Of a DNA stretch of 38,806 bases, positions 8,573 through 17,569 are shown in pieces. The stretch covers positions 1,947 through 40,752 of the forward strand of contig PLRW01000242.1 in the NCBI GenBank assembly GCA_003164955.1, in the 5' to 3' direction. The DNA comes from Actinomycetota bacterium. Its GTDB lineage: Bacteria; Actinomycetota; Actinomycetes; Streptosporangiales; Streptosporangiaceae. Below the pieces are notes generated by a model that saw only the letters and a program-made list of their open reading frames with translations, ran no database searches and was not told the DNA's origin. The position numbers and the translations under genes were made by a program. The first letter of the stretch is position 1. Each line of letters starts with the position of its first letter.

Positions 8573-9872
8573 CCCCCGTCCCGGGGCCGGCCGGCGCGTC
8601 CGTGCTCGCGCCCGTCCCGCCGGCCCCGCGCCCGGTCCCGGCCGCCGGGCTGGTGGCCGGGGCGGCCCCGCCCACGGCTCGGTCCGCGCCGTAATCGAGG
8701 GTGATGTTGCTCCCGTCGGCCGGGTTGAACACGTGCAGCGTCCGCAGGTCGGCCCATAGTTCGGACTCGTGCCCCTCCGCGGCCCGGGTCTCGGTGTCGA
8801 GCCGGGCGACCATCGCGTCGTTCCTCACGCCGACGTCCGCGCTCCCGGAGTCCTCGGCCAGTTCCCTCAGCTCCGCCGCGTCGACCTCGTTACCGAATTC
8901 CTTGGTGAAGTAGACGAACACGTCCGAGCCCATCGACTCCAGCACGTCGATGCTGGCCCGGAATGTGATCCCGCTGCTGCGCTGGTCGGCCGGGACGAGC
9001 GCGGCGTCCTCGAAGTTCTCCGGGCGGATGCCGACGATCAGCTCCCGGGGCGCCCGGGCCTGCTCCAGGGCCCGCTGCAGGCGGCCGGTCAGGGGCACGT
9101 CCCCCAGCGGCGTGTGCAGGGTGTTGTCCTCGACCACGCTGGGCATGAAGTTCATCGAGGGTGACCCGATGAAGCCGGCCACGAACAGGTTGTCCGGCCG
9201 GTCGTACAGTTCCTGCGGCGAGCCGACCTGCTGCAGGATGCCGTTGCGCATGACCGCGACGCGGTCGCCCAGGGTCATCGCCTCGGTCTGGTCGTGCGTG
9301 ACGTAGACGGTGGTCGTGCCCAGCCGCCGCTGTATCCGGGACACCTCGGTGCGCATCTGCACGCGCAGCTTCGCGTCCAGGTTGGACAGCGGCTCGTCCA
9401 TCAGGAACGCCGCCGGGTCACGCACGATCGCCCGGCCCATCGCGACCCGCTGCCGCTGGCCACCGGACAGGTTGGCCGGCCTGCGGTCCAGGTGCTGGGT
9501 CAGGTCCAGGATCCGGGCCGCCTCGTTGACCTTCTCGTCGATCACTTTCTGTGGCGTCTTGGCCAATTTCAGCGCGAAGCCCATGTTCTGCCGCACGGTC
9601 ATGTGCGGGTACAGGGCGTAGCTCTGGAACACCATGGCGATGTCGCGGTCCTTGGGTGCCGCGTTGTTCACCACCTTGCCGCCGATGCGGAGTTCGCCCT
9701 CGGTGATGTCCTCCAGGCCGGCGATCATGTTCAGCGTGGTGGACTTGCCGCAGCCGGATGGGCCGACCAGGATGACGAACTCGCCGTCGGCGATATCCAG
9801 GCTGATCTTGTCGACCGCGAGCGCGCCGTCCGGGTAGCGCTTGGTCACGTTGTCCAGAACGATGTCAGCCAC
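8565..9872 (-). CDS. sugC: Sugar ABC importer ATPase, SugC/UgpC/MsmK type
   Basis: 435 residues. Walker A GPSGCGKST (37-45), Q-loop VFQSYALYPH, signature LSGGQ (135-139), Walker B LMDEP (D159, E160) and H-loop YVTHDQTEAM are complete. After the NBD come the regulatory OB-type domains of CUT1 ATPases and a Gly/Ala/Pro low-complexity tail of about 35 residues. The first 130 residues follow mycobacterial SugC closely. It starts 9 nt after the upstream permease and ends the operon. It energises import at the cytoplasmic face; having its own ATPase, the operon need not borrow a shared MsiK. Confidence 0.9.
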   Translation of the reverse strand: MADIVLDNVTKRYPDGALAVDKISLDIADGEFVILVGPSGCGKSTTLNMIAGLEDITEGELRIGGKVVNNAAPKDRDIAMVFQSYALYPHMTVRQNMGFALKLAKTPQKVIDEKVNEAARILDLTQHLDRRPANLSGGQRQRVAMGRAIVRDPAAFLMDEPLSNLDAKLRVQMRTEVSRIQRRLGTTTVYVTHDQTEAMTLGDRVAVMRNGILQQVGSPQELYDRPDNLFVAGFIGSPSMNFMPSVVEDNTLHTPLGDVPLTGRLQRALEQARAPRELIVGIRPENFEDAALVPADQRSSGITFRASIDVLESMGSDVFVYFTKEFGNEVDAAELRELAEDSGSADVGVRNDAMVARLDTETRAAEGHESELWADLRTLHVFNPADGSNITLDYGADRAVGGAAPATSPAAGTGRGAGGTGASTDAPAGPGTGVI

Positions 9873-9881
9873 TGTTTCTCC

Positions 9882-10721
9882 CTAGCCCTTGACCGCGCCT
9901 GATGTCAGCCCAGCGACGATGCGGCGCTGGAAGAACAGCACGAAGATGATGATCGGGATGGTGATGACCACCGCGGCGGCCGCGATCGGGCCGGTCGGGA
10001 CGGTGAAGACCGAGCCGCCGCTGAAGTACTGCAGCGCGGCCGGCGCTGTCCGGGCGGTGGTCGTCGAGGTGAACGAGATCGCGAACAGGAAGTCGTTCCA
10101 GCAGGCCAGGAAGACCAGGATGGCCGTGGTGACCATGCCCGGGGCGGCCAGCGGCGCGATGACCTTGGTGAACGCCTGGAACGGGGTGGCGCCATCCATC
10201 TTGGCCGCCTTTTCCAGCTCCCAGGGGATCTCACGGAAGAACGCCGACAGGATGTAGATCCCCAGCGGCAGGCCGAACGCGACGTAGGGGATGATCAGGC
10301 CCGGCCAGGTGTTGAACAGGCCCAGCGACCGCTCAATGCTGAACAGCGGGGTGATCAGCGAGATCTGCGGGAAGATCGCAATCAGCAGCGCCATCCCGAT
10401 GAGCACGCTCTTGCCGGGGAACGCCAGCCGTGCGACCGCGTAGGCGGCCATCGAGGCCAGCACGACGGCGATGAACGTCGAGATCAGGCCGATCCCGATC
10501 GAGTTGATCAGCGGCCGGATGAACTGCGAGCTCTGCAGGATGCCCGAGTAGTTCGCCCAGGTCCACTGGCTGGGCACGAACGACGGGTCGAGCACCGCGG
10601 CCGGCGTCTTGAAGGACAGCGAGACCAGCCAGAGCACCGGGATCAGCGCCAGCGCGATGACCACGAAGTTCGCGACGCCCCAGCCGGCCTTCTGCCGGGG
10701 CGTGGTGGTTACGGCAGCCAT
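9882..10721 (-). CDS. sugB: Carbohydrate ABC permease, MalG/SugB type
   Basis: 279 residues with about six transmembrane helices (first at [18 protein letters not shown]) and the EAA loop for ATPase docking ([20 protein letters not shown], before IAPLAAPG). Length and N-terminal tail fit the CUT1 MalG class. The gap to the upstream permease is 7 nt and to sugC 9 nt, so translation is coupled. It forms the transmembrane channel with the SugA-like partner. Confidence 0.88.
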   Translation of the reverse strand: MAAVTTTPRQKAGWGVANFVVIALALIPVLWLVSLSFKTPAAVLDPSFVPSQWTWANYSGILQSSQFIRPLINSIGIGLISTFIAVVLASMAAYAVARLAFPGKSVLIGMALLIAIFPQISLITPLFSIERSLGLFNTWPGLIIPYVAFGLPLGIYILSAFFREIPWELEKAAKMDGATPFQAFTKVIAPLAAPGMVTTAILVFLACWNDFLFAISFTSTTTARTAPAALQYFSGGSVFTVPTGPIAAAAVVITIPIIIFVLFFQRRIVAGLTSGAVKG

Positions 10722-10728
10722 CGGCGCG

Positions 10729-11679
10729 TCACCTGCTTCCGGAATCTGTGCCCGGGGCCGCGGTCCCGAAGCCTCTGATGAAAATGATGGCGATGATGGC
10801 GACGCAGATGAAGATGAGAACCGAGATGGCCGAGCCGATCCCCAGGTTCAGCGCGCTGAACAGGTTGTCGTAGCCCAGGATCGAGACCGACCCGGTGCTG
10901 TTGGCCCCGGCGGTCAGGATGTAGATGTTGTCGAAGATCCGGAACGAGTCGAGCGTCCGGAACAGCAGCGCGACCAGGATGGCCGGTTTCATCAGCGGCA
11001 GCGTGATCTTGGTGAACCGCTGCCAGGCGGACGCGCCGTCCACCTTCGCCGCCTTCTGCAGATCCTCGGGGACCAGGGAGAGCCCGGCCAGCAGCAGCAG
11101 CCCCATGAACGGGGTGGTCTTCCAGATCTCCGCCACGATGATGACGATGATCGCCTGGAATTGGGTGGTCAGCGGTGCGCTGTTGTTGAACGCGGCGGAC
11201 AGGTAGCCCTGACTGGGGGTCCAGGCGTACTGCCAGCCGTAGGCCGCGGCCACCGTCACGATCCCGTACGGGATCAGGGCGGCGGTGCGGACGGTGCCCC
11301 GGCCGAAGAGGGTCCGGTGCATCAGCTGGGCCAGCAGCATGCCGAGGACGAGCGTGATGGCGACCGAGAAGACCGTGATGATCAGGGTGACCTCCAGCGC
11401 CGTCCACCAGTAGCCGGACGAGAGCACCGCGCCGTAGTTGGCGAACCCGATGAACTTGACCTGCTGCGGGAGTTCCAGGTTGTACCGCTCCAGGGACAGC
11501 CAGATGGCATAGATGATCGGGTACCCGGTCACTCCGAGCATGACGATCACGGCCGGCGCGCACAGCAGCCAGCCCAGCCGGCGCTCGGCTCTGGCCCCCT
11601 CGGACAGCTGCTTCTTGTGCCCGGGTGCCTGCTCCCGGACGGCCTCGGTGCCCGCCGCTGCTGGCGCGTTCACGGTCAT
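10729..11679 (-). CDS. sugA: Carbohydrate ABC permease, MalF/SugA type
   Basis: 316 residues. A hydrophilic N terminus is followed by six transmembrane helices and an EAA loop ([20 protein letters not shown], then ITLPLMKP). The ATG at 11679 is chosen because GGAAGGA lies just upstream; a longer frame to 11709 lacks a ribosome site. Its place between the lipoprotein and SugB genes matches mycobacterial lpqY-sugA-sugB-sugC. The gap to the upstream lipoprotein gene is 43 nt. Confidence 0.88.
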   Translation of the reverse strand: MTVNAPAAAGTEAVREQAPGHKKQLSEGARAERRLGWLLCAPAVIVMLGVTGYPIIYAIWLSLERYNLELPQQVKFIGFANYGAVLSSGYWWTALEVTLIITVFSVAITLVLGMLLAQLMHRTLFGRGTVRTAALIPYGIVTVAAAYGWQYAWTPSQGYLSAAFNNSAPLTTQFQAIIVIIVAEIWKTTPFMGLLLLAGLSLVPEDLQKAAKVDGASAWQRFTKITLPLMKPAILVALLFRTLDSFRIFDNIYILTAGANSTGSVSILGYDNLFSALNLGIGSAISVLIFICVAIIAIIFIRGFGTAAPGTDSGSR

Positions 11680-11722
11680 CGGATTCTTCCTTCCCTCGTC
11701 GCCAGCCACCGGCCGCCGCGGC

Positions 11723-13057
11723 TCACGGGACCAGGCCCTTCGATTGCAGCGCGTCCGCTAGCTGGCTCTTCATCGACGACACCGTGCCGGTCGGGTTGAT
11801 GCCCTTCGGCGGCGAGATCAGGTGCGAGATGTCGATGGAGACGACCTGGTAGACGGCCGACTTGGGCCGGACGCTCGCGTTCTGCAGGGCTTGCAGGATG
11901 TCGGCGTGCATCGGGTAGTCCGGGTACAGCTTCGGGTTGTGGTAGAGGCTGGTGATCGTGGGCGGCACGCCGCCGACCGTGGCCCCGATCAGCTGGTTCT
12001 GCGCGTCCCGCAGGCACAGCGCGGCCTTGAAGGCGAGCGCCGGGTGCTGGGAGTACTTGCCGACCGCCAGGTCGATGCCACCGATGGTGACCTTGGCGGG
12101 CTGGCCCGGCACGACCTCCGGGTACAGCGTCCACTTGAAGTCCTTGAACAGCTTGGGGTTGTCGGCCTTCATGGCCGGATACACGAACGGGTAGTTCAGC
12201 TCGAACGCGGCCGTCCCGGCCTCCATGGCCAGCCGGTTCTGGTTCTCCTCCTGCACGTCGAGCGACGGGTCGGCGGCGGGTGAGGTCGCGAGCTGCTTCA
12301 TCACCGACAGCGCCTGCACGGCCGGCGTGCCCAGCGTGACCTGTGACCCGTCGGCGTTCAGGATCGAGCCGCCCGCGCTGGCCACCATGGTGTTGAACCA
12401 GACGGTGGCGCCCTCGTACTGGGCGCCCTGGATCTCGATGTAGTGCGGCTTGCCCTCCTTGGCCAGCTGCTCGGCGTCCGCGATCATCTCCGCCCACGTC
12501 GTGGGGGGCGTCTTCACCAGGTCGGAGCGGTACCACAGCAGCTGGGTGTTGGAGTTGTCCGGCGCCGCGTACAGCTGGCCCTTGTACTCCGCCGTCTGCA
12601 GGGCGGGGCCGAGTGTCCCGTTGACCACCGACGCCTTGTTGCTGCCGGTCCACGGCAGGATCCAGCCGGCCTGGGCGAATTCGGCCTCCCAGGTGACGTC
12701 CAGCCCCATGATGTCGATCGACCCGTCGTGTGCCGCGAGACGCCGCACCAGTTGCTGGCGCTGACCGTCGGCGGCCTGCGGCAGGTACTGGTAGGAGATT
12801 TTGTACGCGCCGTCGCTCTGCGCGTTGCAGTTGCTGACGGCCGTGCTCGTCGCAACGGACGTGTCCTGGTAGAGATAGAAGTTCAGCGTCACCGGACCGG
12901 TGCTCGCTCCGGCCGAGCCGCACGCGGCCAGGGCGCTGCAGCCCAGGGCGGCGATGGCCAGGCCGGCCTTGGTGCGCAGCAGGCGCGCGGCCGGACGGGG
13001 GATGTGGGCCCTGGCGCGCGGGATGAGCCGGGCCGGGCGGTGTGAGTCAGCCATCAT
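11723..13057 (-). CDS. lpqY: LpqY-like trehalose/oligosaccharide-binding lipoprotein
   Basis: 444 residues with a basic N terminus, a hydrophobic stretch and a lipobox LAAC (43-46, lipidated C46), so it is anchored outside the membrane. Segments such as LYAAP...NTQLLWYRSDLV, VWFNT..ASAGGS and VPGQPAKVTIGG match mycobacterial LpqY, the trehalose-binding protein of LpqY-SugABC. Two adjacent ATGs (13057, 13054) follow a GAGG. The gene order is identical to the mycobacterial operon. Trehalose as substrate is inferred; related oligosaccharides are possible. Confidence 0.82.
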   Translation of the reverse strand: MMADSHRPARLIPRARAHIPRPAARLLRTKAGLAIAALGCSALAACGSAGASTGPVTLNFYLYQDTSVATSTAVSNCNAQSDGAYKISYQYLPQAADGQRQQLVRRLAAHDGSIDIMGLDVTWEAEFAQAGWILPWTGSNKASVVNGTLGPALQTAEYKGQLYAAPDNSNTQLLWYRSDLVKTPPTTWAEMIADAEQLAKEGKPHYIEIQGAQYEGATVWFNTMVASAGGSILNADGSQVTLGTPAVQALSVMKQLATSPAADPSLDVQEENQNRLAMEAGTAAFELNYPFVYPAMKADNPKLFKDFKWTLYPEVVPGQPAKVTIGGIDLAVGKYSQHPALAFKAALCLRDAQNQLIGATVGGVPPTITSLYHNPKLYPDYPMHADILQALQNASVRPKSAVYQVVSIDISHLISPPKGINPTGTVSSMKSQLADALQSKGLVP

Positions 13058-13456
13058 TGTGCCTCGGCCGGGGATGTGCATGCCCGACCACCTCACTTCG
13101 TTGTTGGTGGCCAACCGGCACCGGCCGACCCGGTTACCGGCACTAGCTGGATCCCCGGCGAGCAGCGGAGATCTATACACATGAAAACTCCCCTAGCCGC
13201 TGTGACGTCAAGAGGCGAGAGAGTTTCTGTGAGGTCAGTGCTGTGTGCCACCGCGGCGAGCTTTGTCCGCGTACGTTCGAACTAGATGGTTGAACGAAAT
13301 ATCACTCAGAAAATTGAACAGAAATGCCCCAGAAATTGTCAAAATGAGGCTGCCGAGGTGATCAGATCTTTACCGGATCGTCGTGATCGCCGCCGGTATG
13401 CCGGGTCGGCGTGGTGCCGGACGGTAGCCGGGCGAGTTGCTGGGGAGGATAACCGC
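13058..13456. promoter_or_regulatory. Divergent control region between lpqY operon and aldo/keto reductase
   Basis: This 399-bp gap has a TGACGTCA palindrome at 13203-13210, an imperfect inverted repeat CGTTCGAAC (13274-13282) / GTTGAACG (13289-13296), and an AT-rich stretch at about 13283-13352 that is unlike the rest of the window. TTGAAC hexamers occur twice in the AT-rich part and could serve as -35 elements toward the plus strand. The inverted repeat sits where a dimeric repressor could govern both directions. No regulator gene is adjacent. Confidence 0.45.
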
Positions 13457-14482
13457 ATGGACTACCGCACCCTCGGGCGCAGCGGCTGCGCCGTCTCCAG
13501 CATGTGCCTGGGCACCATGACCTTCGGCACCGAGACCGACGAAGCCGGTTCGCACCAGCAAATCGACCAGTTCATCGAAGCCGGCGGCACCCTGGTGGAC
13601 ACCGCCGACGTCTACAGCGACGGGACGTCGGAGGAGATCATCGGCCGCTGGTTCGCCCGCCGCCCGGCCGACGTGACCGAGCGGGTGGTGCTCGCCACCA
13701 AGGGCCGCTTCGCGCGGGGTGGCACGCCGAACGACACTGGTCTGTCGGCCTTCCACCTGACCCGGGCCCTGGACGCCTCGCTGCGGCGGCTGGGGCGGGA
13801 GTCCGTTGACCTCTACCAGGTCCACGCCTACGATCCGCTGACGCCGCTGGAGGAGACGGTGCGGACGCTGGACGGGTTCGTGCGGGCCGGCAAGATCCGC
13901 TATTACGGCCTCTCCAACTTCACCGGCTGGCAGCTGACCAAGGCTGTGTACCTGGCCCGCGAACTGAACGCGGTCCCGCCGGTGACGCTCCAGCCGCAGT
14001 ACAGCCTGCTGGCGCGGGAGATCGAGTGGGAGATCGTCCCGGCCGCGGCCGACGCCGGTCTCGGGCTGCTGCCGTGGAGCCCGCTCGGCGGCGGCTGGCT
14101 GTCCGGCAAGTACCGGCGCGATGAGCGCCCCGCGGGCGCCACCCGCCTCGGCGAGGACCCGAACCGCGGCATGGAGGCCTACGACCGCCGGGGCACCGAC
14201 CGCACCTGGCGGGTGATCGACGCGGTGCAGAAGGTCGCGGAGGACCGCGGCGTGTCCATGGCCGAGGTCGCGCTGGCCTGGGTGACCGACCGGCCCGGCG
14301 TCAGCTCCACCATCCTGGGGGCCCGCACGACCGGCCAGCTCGAGACCAACCTCCGCGCCGCCGGCCTGCACCTCACCGCGGCCGAGACCACCGCGCTGGA
14401 CGCCGCCAGCGACCCGCGCCCGGCCGACTACCCCTATGGCGAGCTGGGCGTGCAGCAGCGGGACCGCGGCCTGGCGGGCTGA
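13457..14482 (+). CDS. Aldo/keto reductase
   Basis: 341 residues with the (beta/alpha)8 family tetrad visible: D48 and Y53 in DTADVYS, K82 in ATKGRF, H123 in YQVHAYD. The C-terminal NADP-binding region GVSSTILGARTTGQLETNL is present. The ATG at 13457 follows GGGGAGG at 13442-13448. It resembles the YajO/Tas/Kv-beta-like subgroup; the substrate is unknown. Because it diverges from the sugar importer operon and shares its control region, a carbonyl or sugar substrate is plausible. Confidence 0.88.
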   Translation: MDYRTLGRSGCAVSSMCLGTMTFGTETDEAGSHQQIDQFIEAGGTLVDTADVYSDGTSEEIIGRWFARRPADVTERVVLATKGRFARGGTPNDTGLSAFHLTRALDASLRRLGRESVDLYQVHAYDPLTPLEETVRTLDGFVRAGKIRYYGLSNFTGWQLTKAVYLARELNAVPPVTLQPQYSLLAREIEWEIVPAAADAGLGLLPWSPLGGGWLSGKYRRDERPAGATRLGEDPNRGMEAYDRRGTDRTWRVIDAVQKVAEDRGVSMAEVALAWVTDRPGVSSTILGARTTGQLETNLRAAGLHLTAAETTALDAASDPRPADYPYGELGVQQRDRGLAG

Positions 14483-14496
14483 GGGATCACACCGGG

Positions 14497-14548
14497 CCCG
14501 TACGGTCCGGAAGCCGCCCCCTAATCGCCAGTGTCCGGACCGCACGGG
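14497..14548. terminator. Bidirectional stem-loop terminator
   Basis: The arm at 14497-14511 (CCCGTACGGTCCGGA) pairs with 14534-14548 (TCCGGACCGCACGGG): 15 positions with one mismatch, around a 22-nt loop. It lies between the convergent aldo/keto reductase and Smr genes. No U-tract follows, which is usual for GC-rich actinobacterial terminators. Confidence 0.7.
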
Positions 14549-14612
14549 TGCCGAGACCAATGGCCTCAGGGCCAATGAAACCAGTACGGCTACAGCGATG
14601 GCAAAGCTGGCG

Positions 14613-14867
14613 CTATTTCCACTTGAAGTGCACAAATAGGCGGCCGAAGTTCTTCGAGTCCTTCTCCAGCCGGTGGTACTTCGCCTTGATGTCCTTCTGC
14701 TCGAGGAACCGCAGCACGTGCTTCTTCAGTTGCCCAGACCCCTTGCCCGGGATGATCTCCACGACGGGGGCCTTCTTGGCGATCGCCTCATCGATGATGT
14801 CCCGCAGCGCCCGGTCGATGTCGGCGCCCCGGTTGTAGATGTCGTGCAGGTCCAGTTTCAGTTTCAT
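14613..14867 (-). CDS. Smr-domain protein (MutS2 C-terminal-like nuclease domain)
   Basis: 84 residues comprising just a Smr domain: the N-terminal LDLH motif (5-8), the VEIIPGKGSGQLK core (35-47) and the C-terminal FGRLFVHFKWK. The length equals a stand-alone Smr domain. These bind nucleic acid and some have nicking endonuclease activity; a DNA-repair or RNA role is not established for stand-alone actinobacterial members. AGGA sits directly before the ATG, an unusually short spacing. It is divergent from the deazaflavin oxidoreductase gene. Confidence 0.85.
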   Translation of the reverse strand: MKLKLDLHDIYNRGADIDRALRDIIDEAIAKKAPVVEIIPGKGSGQLKKHVLRFLEQKDIKAKYHRLEKDSKNFGRLFVHFKWK

Positions 14868-14963
14868 TCCTGCGTGTCCAATCTGGCCCAGGGCGGCGCG
14901 GGGTGGCTCCGGCGAACGCGGGATAATCCGACGGTACGACAGTCGTCACGGGAGAGAGAGATC

Positions 14964-15368
14964 ATGCTGTTCGGAGACGAGCACGTCAAGCGGTACGAGG
15001 AGACGGACGGCGCGGAGGGCCACGAGTGGCAGGGTACGACCACGCTGATCCTCACCACGACGGGTCGCAAGAGCGGGCAGCAGCGCCGGCACCCGCTGAT
15101 CTACCAGAAGCACGGCGACGACTACCTGGTCGTGGCGTCCAAGGGCGGCGCGGACGAGCCGCCGTCCTGGTACCTCAACCTGGTCGCCAACCCGGATGTG
15201 CGTGTGCAGGTCAAGGGCGACAAGTTCGCGGCGCGGGCCAGGGTGGCCACGCCGGAAGAAAAGCCGGGGATGTGGCGGGAGATGACCGCGGTCTGGCCGG
15301 CCTACGACGACTACCAGAAGAAGACCAGCCGCGAGATCCCGGTTGTGGTGCTCGAACCCGCCTCGTGA
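14964..15368 (+). CDS. Deazaflavin (F420)-dependent nitroreductase-family oxidoreductase
   Basis: 134 residues with the split-barrel signature of the Ddn-like family: TTLILTTTGRKSGQQRRHPL near residues 25-44, then a LVVASKGGADEPPSWYLNL core, PDVRVQVKGDKF and a C-terminal YDDYQKKTSREIPVVVLEP. The ATG follows GGAGAGAGAG. The family uses reduced coenzyme F420 to reduce quinones, nitro compounds or enones, and implies F420 biosynthesis in the host. Its stop is 25 nt from the convergent gluconokinase stop. Physiological substrate unknown. Confidence 0.88.
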   Translation: MLFGDEHVKRYEETDGAEGHEWQGTTTLILTTTGRKSGQQRRHPLIYQKHGDDYLVVASKGGADEPPSWYLNLVANPDVRVQVKGDKFAARARVATPEEKPGMWREMTAVWPAYDDYQKKTSREIPVVVLEPAS

Positions 15369-15393
15369 CGCTCCGGCTCCGGGCCGTCCTGGG

Positions 15394-15903
15394 TTACCGG
15401 GGCGGCCCGGACGGCCACACCTGCGAGATGATCTCGGTCACGGTATCCGTCGGCTCCGGCTGCGGGGTGACGACGAGCACGTCCGGCTCGCCGCGCGGCA
15501 CCTCCTGGTCAGCGAGCTGACTGTCCAGCAGACCCGGCGGGAAGAAGTGCCCGTGCCGCCCGGCCAGGCGCTGGCGCAGGGTGCCCCGGTCGGTGAGCAG
15601 GTAGACCAGCCGGGTATCGGGATGCCCCTCCAGGAGGGCCGTGCGGTACGCGCGCCGCAGGGCCGAACAGGTGACGACGGCCGACTCGCCCGCCGCGTTC
15701 CGTTCGTCGGCCCAGGCGCTGATCGCGTGCAGCCACGGCCAGCGGTCGGCGTCGGTGAGCGGCTCGCCGCGCCGCATCTTCTCGATGTTGGCCGGCGGAT
15801 GGAACGAATCGGCGTCGGCGAACGGCCAGTGCAGGCGCTCGGCGAGCAGGGTGCCGATCGTCGTCTTGCCGCTGCCGGACGGTCCGGCGATGATCAGGAT
15901 CAC
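15394..15903 (-). CDS. gntK: Gluconokinase, GntK type
   Basis: 169 residues. P-loop GPSGSGKT (7-14), then the family segments DADSFHPPANIEKM, GEPLTDADRWPWL and CSALRRAYR, and GHFFPPGLLDSQ, closely match gluconokinase, which phosphorylates D-gluconate to 6-phosphogluconate in the cytoplasm. I chose the GTG at 15903 because it gives the usual family length; a GTG at 16011 would add 36 atypical residues. Neither has a good ribosome site. No gluconate transporter or regulator is adjacent. An 8-bp pairing (15382-15389 with 15409-15416) near its stop may terminate both convergent genes. Confidence 0.85.
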   Translation of the reverse strand: MILIIAGPSGSGKTTIGTLLAERLHWPFADADSFHPPANIEKMRRGEPLTDADRWPWLHAISAWADERNAAGESAVVTCSALRRAYRTALLEGHPDTRLVYLLTDRGTLRQRLAGRHGHFFPPGLLDSQLADQEVPRGEPDVLVVTPQPEPTDTVTEIISQVWPSGPPR

Positions 15904-16038
15904 CCTGCCGGACTTTACCGCTGGCCCGGGAACGGAGACCGCGTGATCGCGGTCGCCGGAGCTCTGTGACCGGCGTGGGTCGCAGAGGAATTTCAGAGGA
16001 CGATCAGACACCTGCCAGAGCGGCAGGGTGAAGTCTGC

Positions 16039-16072
16039 TGATCACACTGAGCCCGTGATCACACTGAGCCCG
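16039..16072 (+). repeat. Perfect 17-bp tandem duplication upstream of the YceI gene
   Basis: TGATCACACTGAGCCCG occurs twice head to tail (16039-16055 and 16056-16072). It lies directly before the AGGAGG ribosome site of the YceI-like gene, in its untranslated leader or promoter. It could be a doubled regulator site or a recent slippage duplication. Confidence 0.85.
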
Positions 16073-16095
16073 TACTTCCCCAGGAGGAACCGGTC

Positions 16096-16827
16096 ATGTC
16101 TACGTCGAGGCCCCGCAGGCGGTGGGGCCGGTGGATCATCGTGGCGGTCGCCGTGATCATCGTGGCCGGAATCGCCGGTCCCTTTGTGTACATCCATCTG
16201 CTGTCCAGCAAGGCCCCGGCCCAGCTTTCCCTCAATCCCACGGCTACCGCTTCGGCTAGCGCCACCGCCGCCACGCCCTCCGCGCAGGCGGCCGGCAGCT
16301 CGGCCCTGAGCGGCGACTATACGGTCGGCACCGGGTCGGAAGTTCAGTACCGGGTGAAGGAGGTGCTGCTCGGGCAGAGCCAGACCGCCGTCGGTGTCAG
16401 CCATACGGTCACCGGCAAGCTGGTGATCACCAGCACGACCGCCACCGCCGCCACCTTCAGCGTGCCGATGCAGACGATCAAGAGTGACAAGAGCCAGCGC
16501 GACGCACAGTTCGACGGGCGGATCATGGATGTCGCCAGCTACCCGACCGGGACCTTTACGCTGACCAGGCCCATCTCGCTCGCGCCCCTGCCGGCCACCG
16601 GAACGGTGCGGACCTACACCGCCACCGGCCTGCTGGCGCTGCACGGTCAGTCCCATTCGGTGACCTTCGCCCTCCAGGCCGAGCGCACGGGAACGGGCAT
16701 CAAGCTGGCCGGGCAGATCAACGTGCCCTTCGCCGAGTGGGGCATCAGCAACCCGAGCTTCGGCAGCTTCGTGACCACCCAGGACCACGGGCTGCTGGAG
16801 TTCCTGCTCGTCCTCGGGCATGGCTAA
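16096..16827 (+). CDS. YceI-family protein with N-terminal membrane anchor
   Basis: 243 residues. A basic start is followed by a transmembrane segment (WIIVAVAVIIVAGIAGPFVY), then an Ala/Ser/Thr-rich linker and a YceI lipocalin-like beta-barrel beginning around GDYTVGTGSEVQYRV and including ASYPTGTFTLT and the usual closing region FAEWGISNPSFGSF. YceI domains bind polyprenoid or other lipids, here outside the membrane. AGGAGG lies 9-10 nt upstream of the ATG. The 17-bp tandem repeat lies immediately upstream. Exact ligand unknown. Confidence 0.88.
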   Translation: MSTSRPRRRWGRWIIVAVAVIIVAGIAGPFVYIHLLSSKAPAQLSLNPTATASASATAATPSAQAAGSSALSGDYTVGTGSEVQYRVKEVLLGQSQTAVGVSHTVTGKLVITSTTATAATFSVPMQTIKSDKSQRDAQFDGRIMDVASYPTGTFTLTRPISLAPLPATGTVRTYTATGLLALHGQSHSVTFALQAERTGTGIKLAGQINVPFAEWGISNPSFGSFVTTQDHGLLEFLLVLGHG

Positions 16828-16850
16828 ACCGGCCGTCCCCGGGCCCAGGA

Positions 16851-17441
16851 TCACCGCCGCCCGAATCCGCCGAATCCGCCACCCCACCCGAATCCGCCGC
16901 GGCCCTGACCGAAGCCACGAGAGCCCCCGCCGCCGTAGGCCCGGTCGCTCCCGCCGCCGTGCACCCGGAGCCACCACGACCACCAGGCGGCCGCCGCGGC
17001 CCGGTGCGACAGCCGGCGCGCGGGCACGCCCGGGGACGGTTCCGACGCCGCGGCGGCGGCGGTCACCGGCGTATACGCACCGGAATCCGGTCCGGTGCTG
17101 CGGACGGGAGACGGGCTGGCCGGAGGTCGCGACGACGAGGCAGACGGCGGTGCCGGGGCCGGCCGTGAGGGGGACGCGGGCGACGGTGCGGCGTACGCCG
17201 GCGGACGGCCGGGCGCCGCGTGCTGCGCCGGGCCGGATGACAGGCTCATCAGGGTGCTCACCGAGGCCACCACGGCGGCGAACGCCACCACCCCGGCCAG
17301 CACGGTCATGGACGTACGGAAGCTGACTTCCTCCATGCGGGCGTACATGAGCTGGCGGAAGGTGAGCAGCCTGGCCAGCCGAGACGGCCCGCCCGGGCGC
17401 GTTCGGGTGCGAGGGAGGTGAGAGCCGGGCTTGCTCCCCAT
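16851..17441 (-). CDS. Low-complexity membrane protein of unknown function
   Basis: About 196 residues on minus. A basic N terminus leads to one transmembrane helix (MTVLAGVVAFAAVVASVSTL), then a long Pro/Ala/Ser-rich region and a Gly/Phe-rich tail (GFGQGRGGFGWGGGFGGFG). The composition fits a membrane-anchored, extracytoplasmic disordered protein. Overlapping plus-strand frames are Arg-rich and look like shadows. The start is uncertain (ATG at 17441 or 17456, or an internal ATG near the helix), and no good ribosome site is seen. A 12-nt inverted repeat GGGTATGTACCC lies upstream at 17481-17492. I am not certain the gene is real. Confidence 0.42.
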   Translation of the reverse strand: MGSKPGSHLPRTRTRPGGPSRLARLLTFRQLMYARMEEVSFRTSMTVLAGVVAFAAVVASVSTLMSLSSGPAQHAAPGRPPAYAAPSPASPSRPAPAPPSASSSRPPASPSPVRSTGPDSGAYTPVTAAAAASEPSPGVPARRLSHRAAAAAWWSWWLRVHGGGSDRAYGGGGSRGFGQGRGGFGWGGGFGGFGRR

Positions 17442-17569
17442 AAACGAGCCAGGCATAGCACCGGACAATACACCCGGAACGGGTATGTACCCAATTAACA
17501 GGAAGTGTCTGGTGTCCCACGAGGTACCGACCGCCCCGGGCGCGCCGCACACCGTCTCATGCCGGGCGT

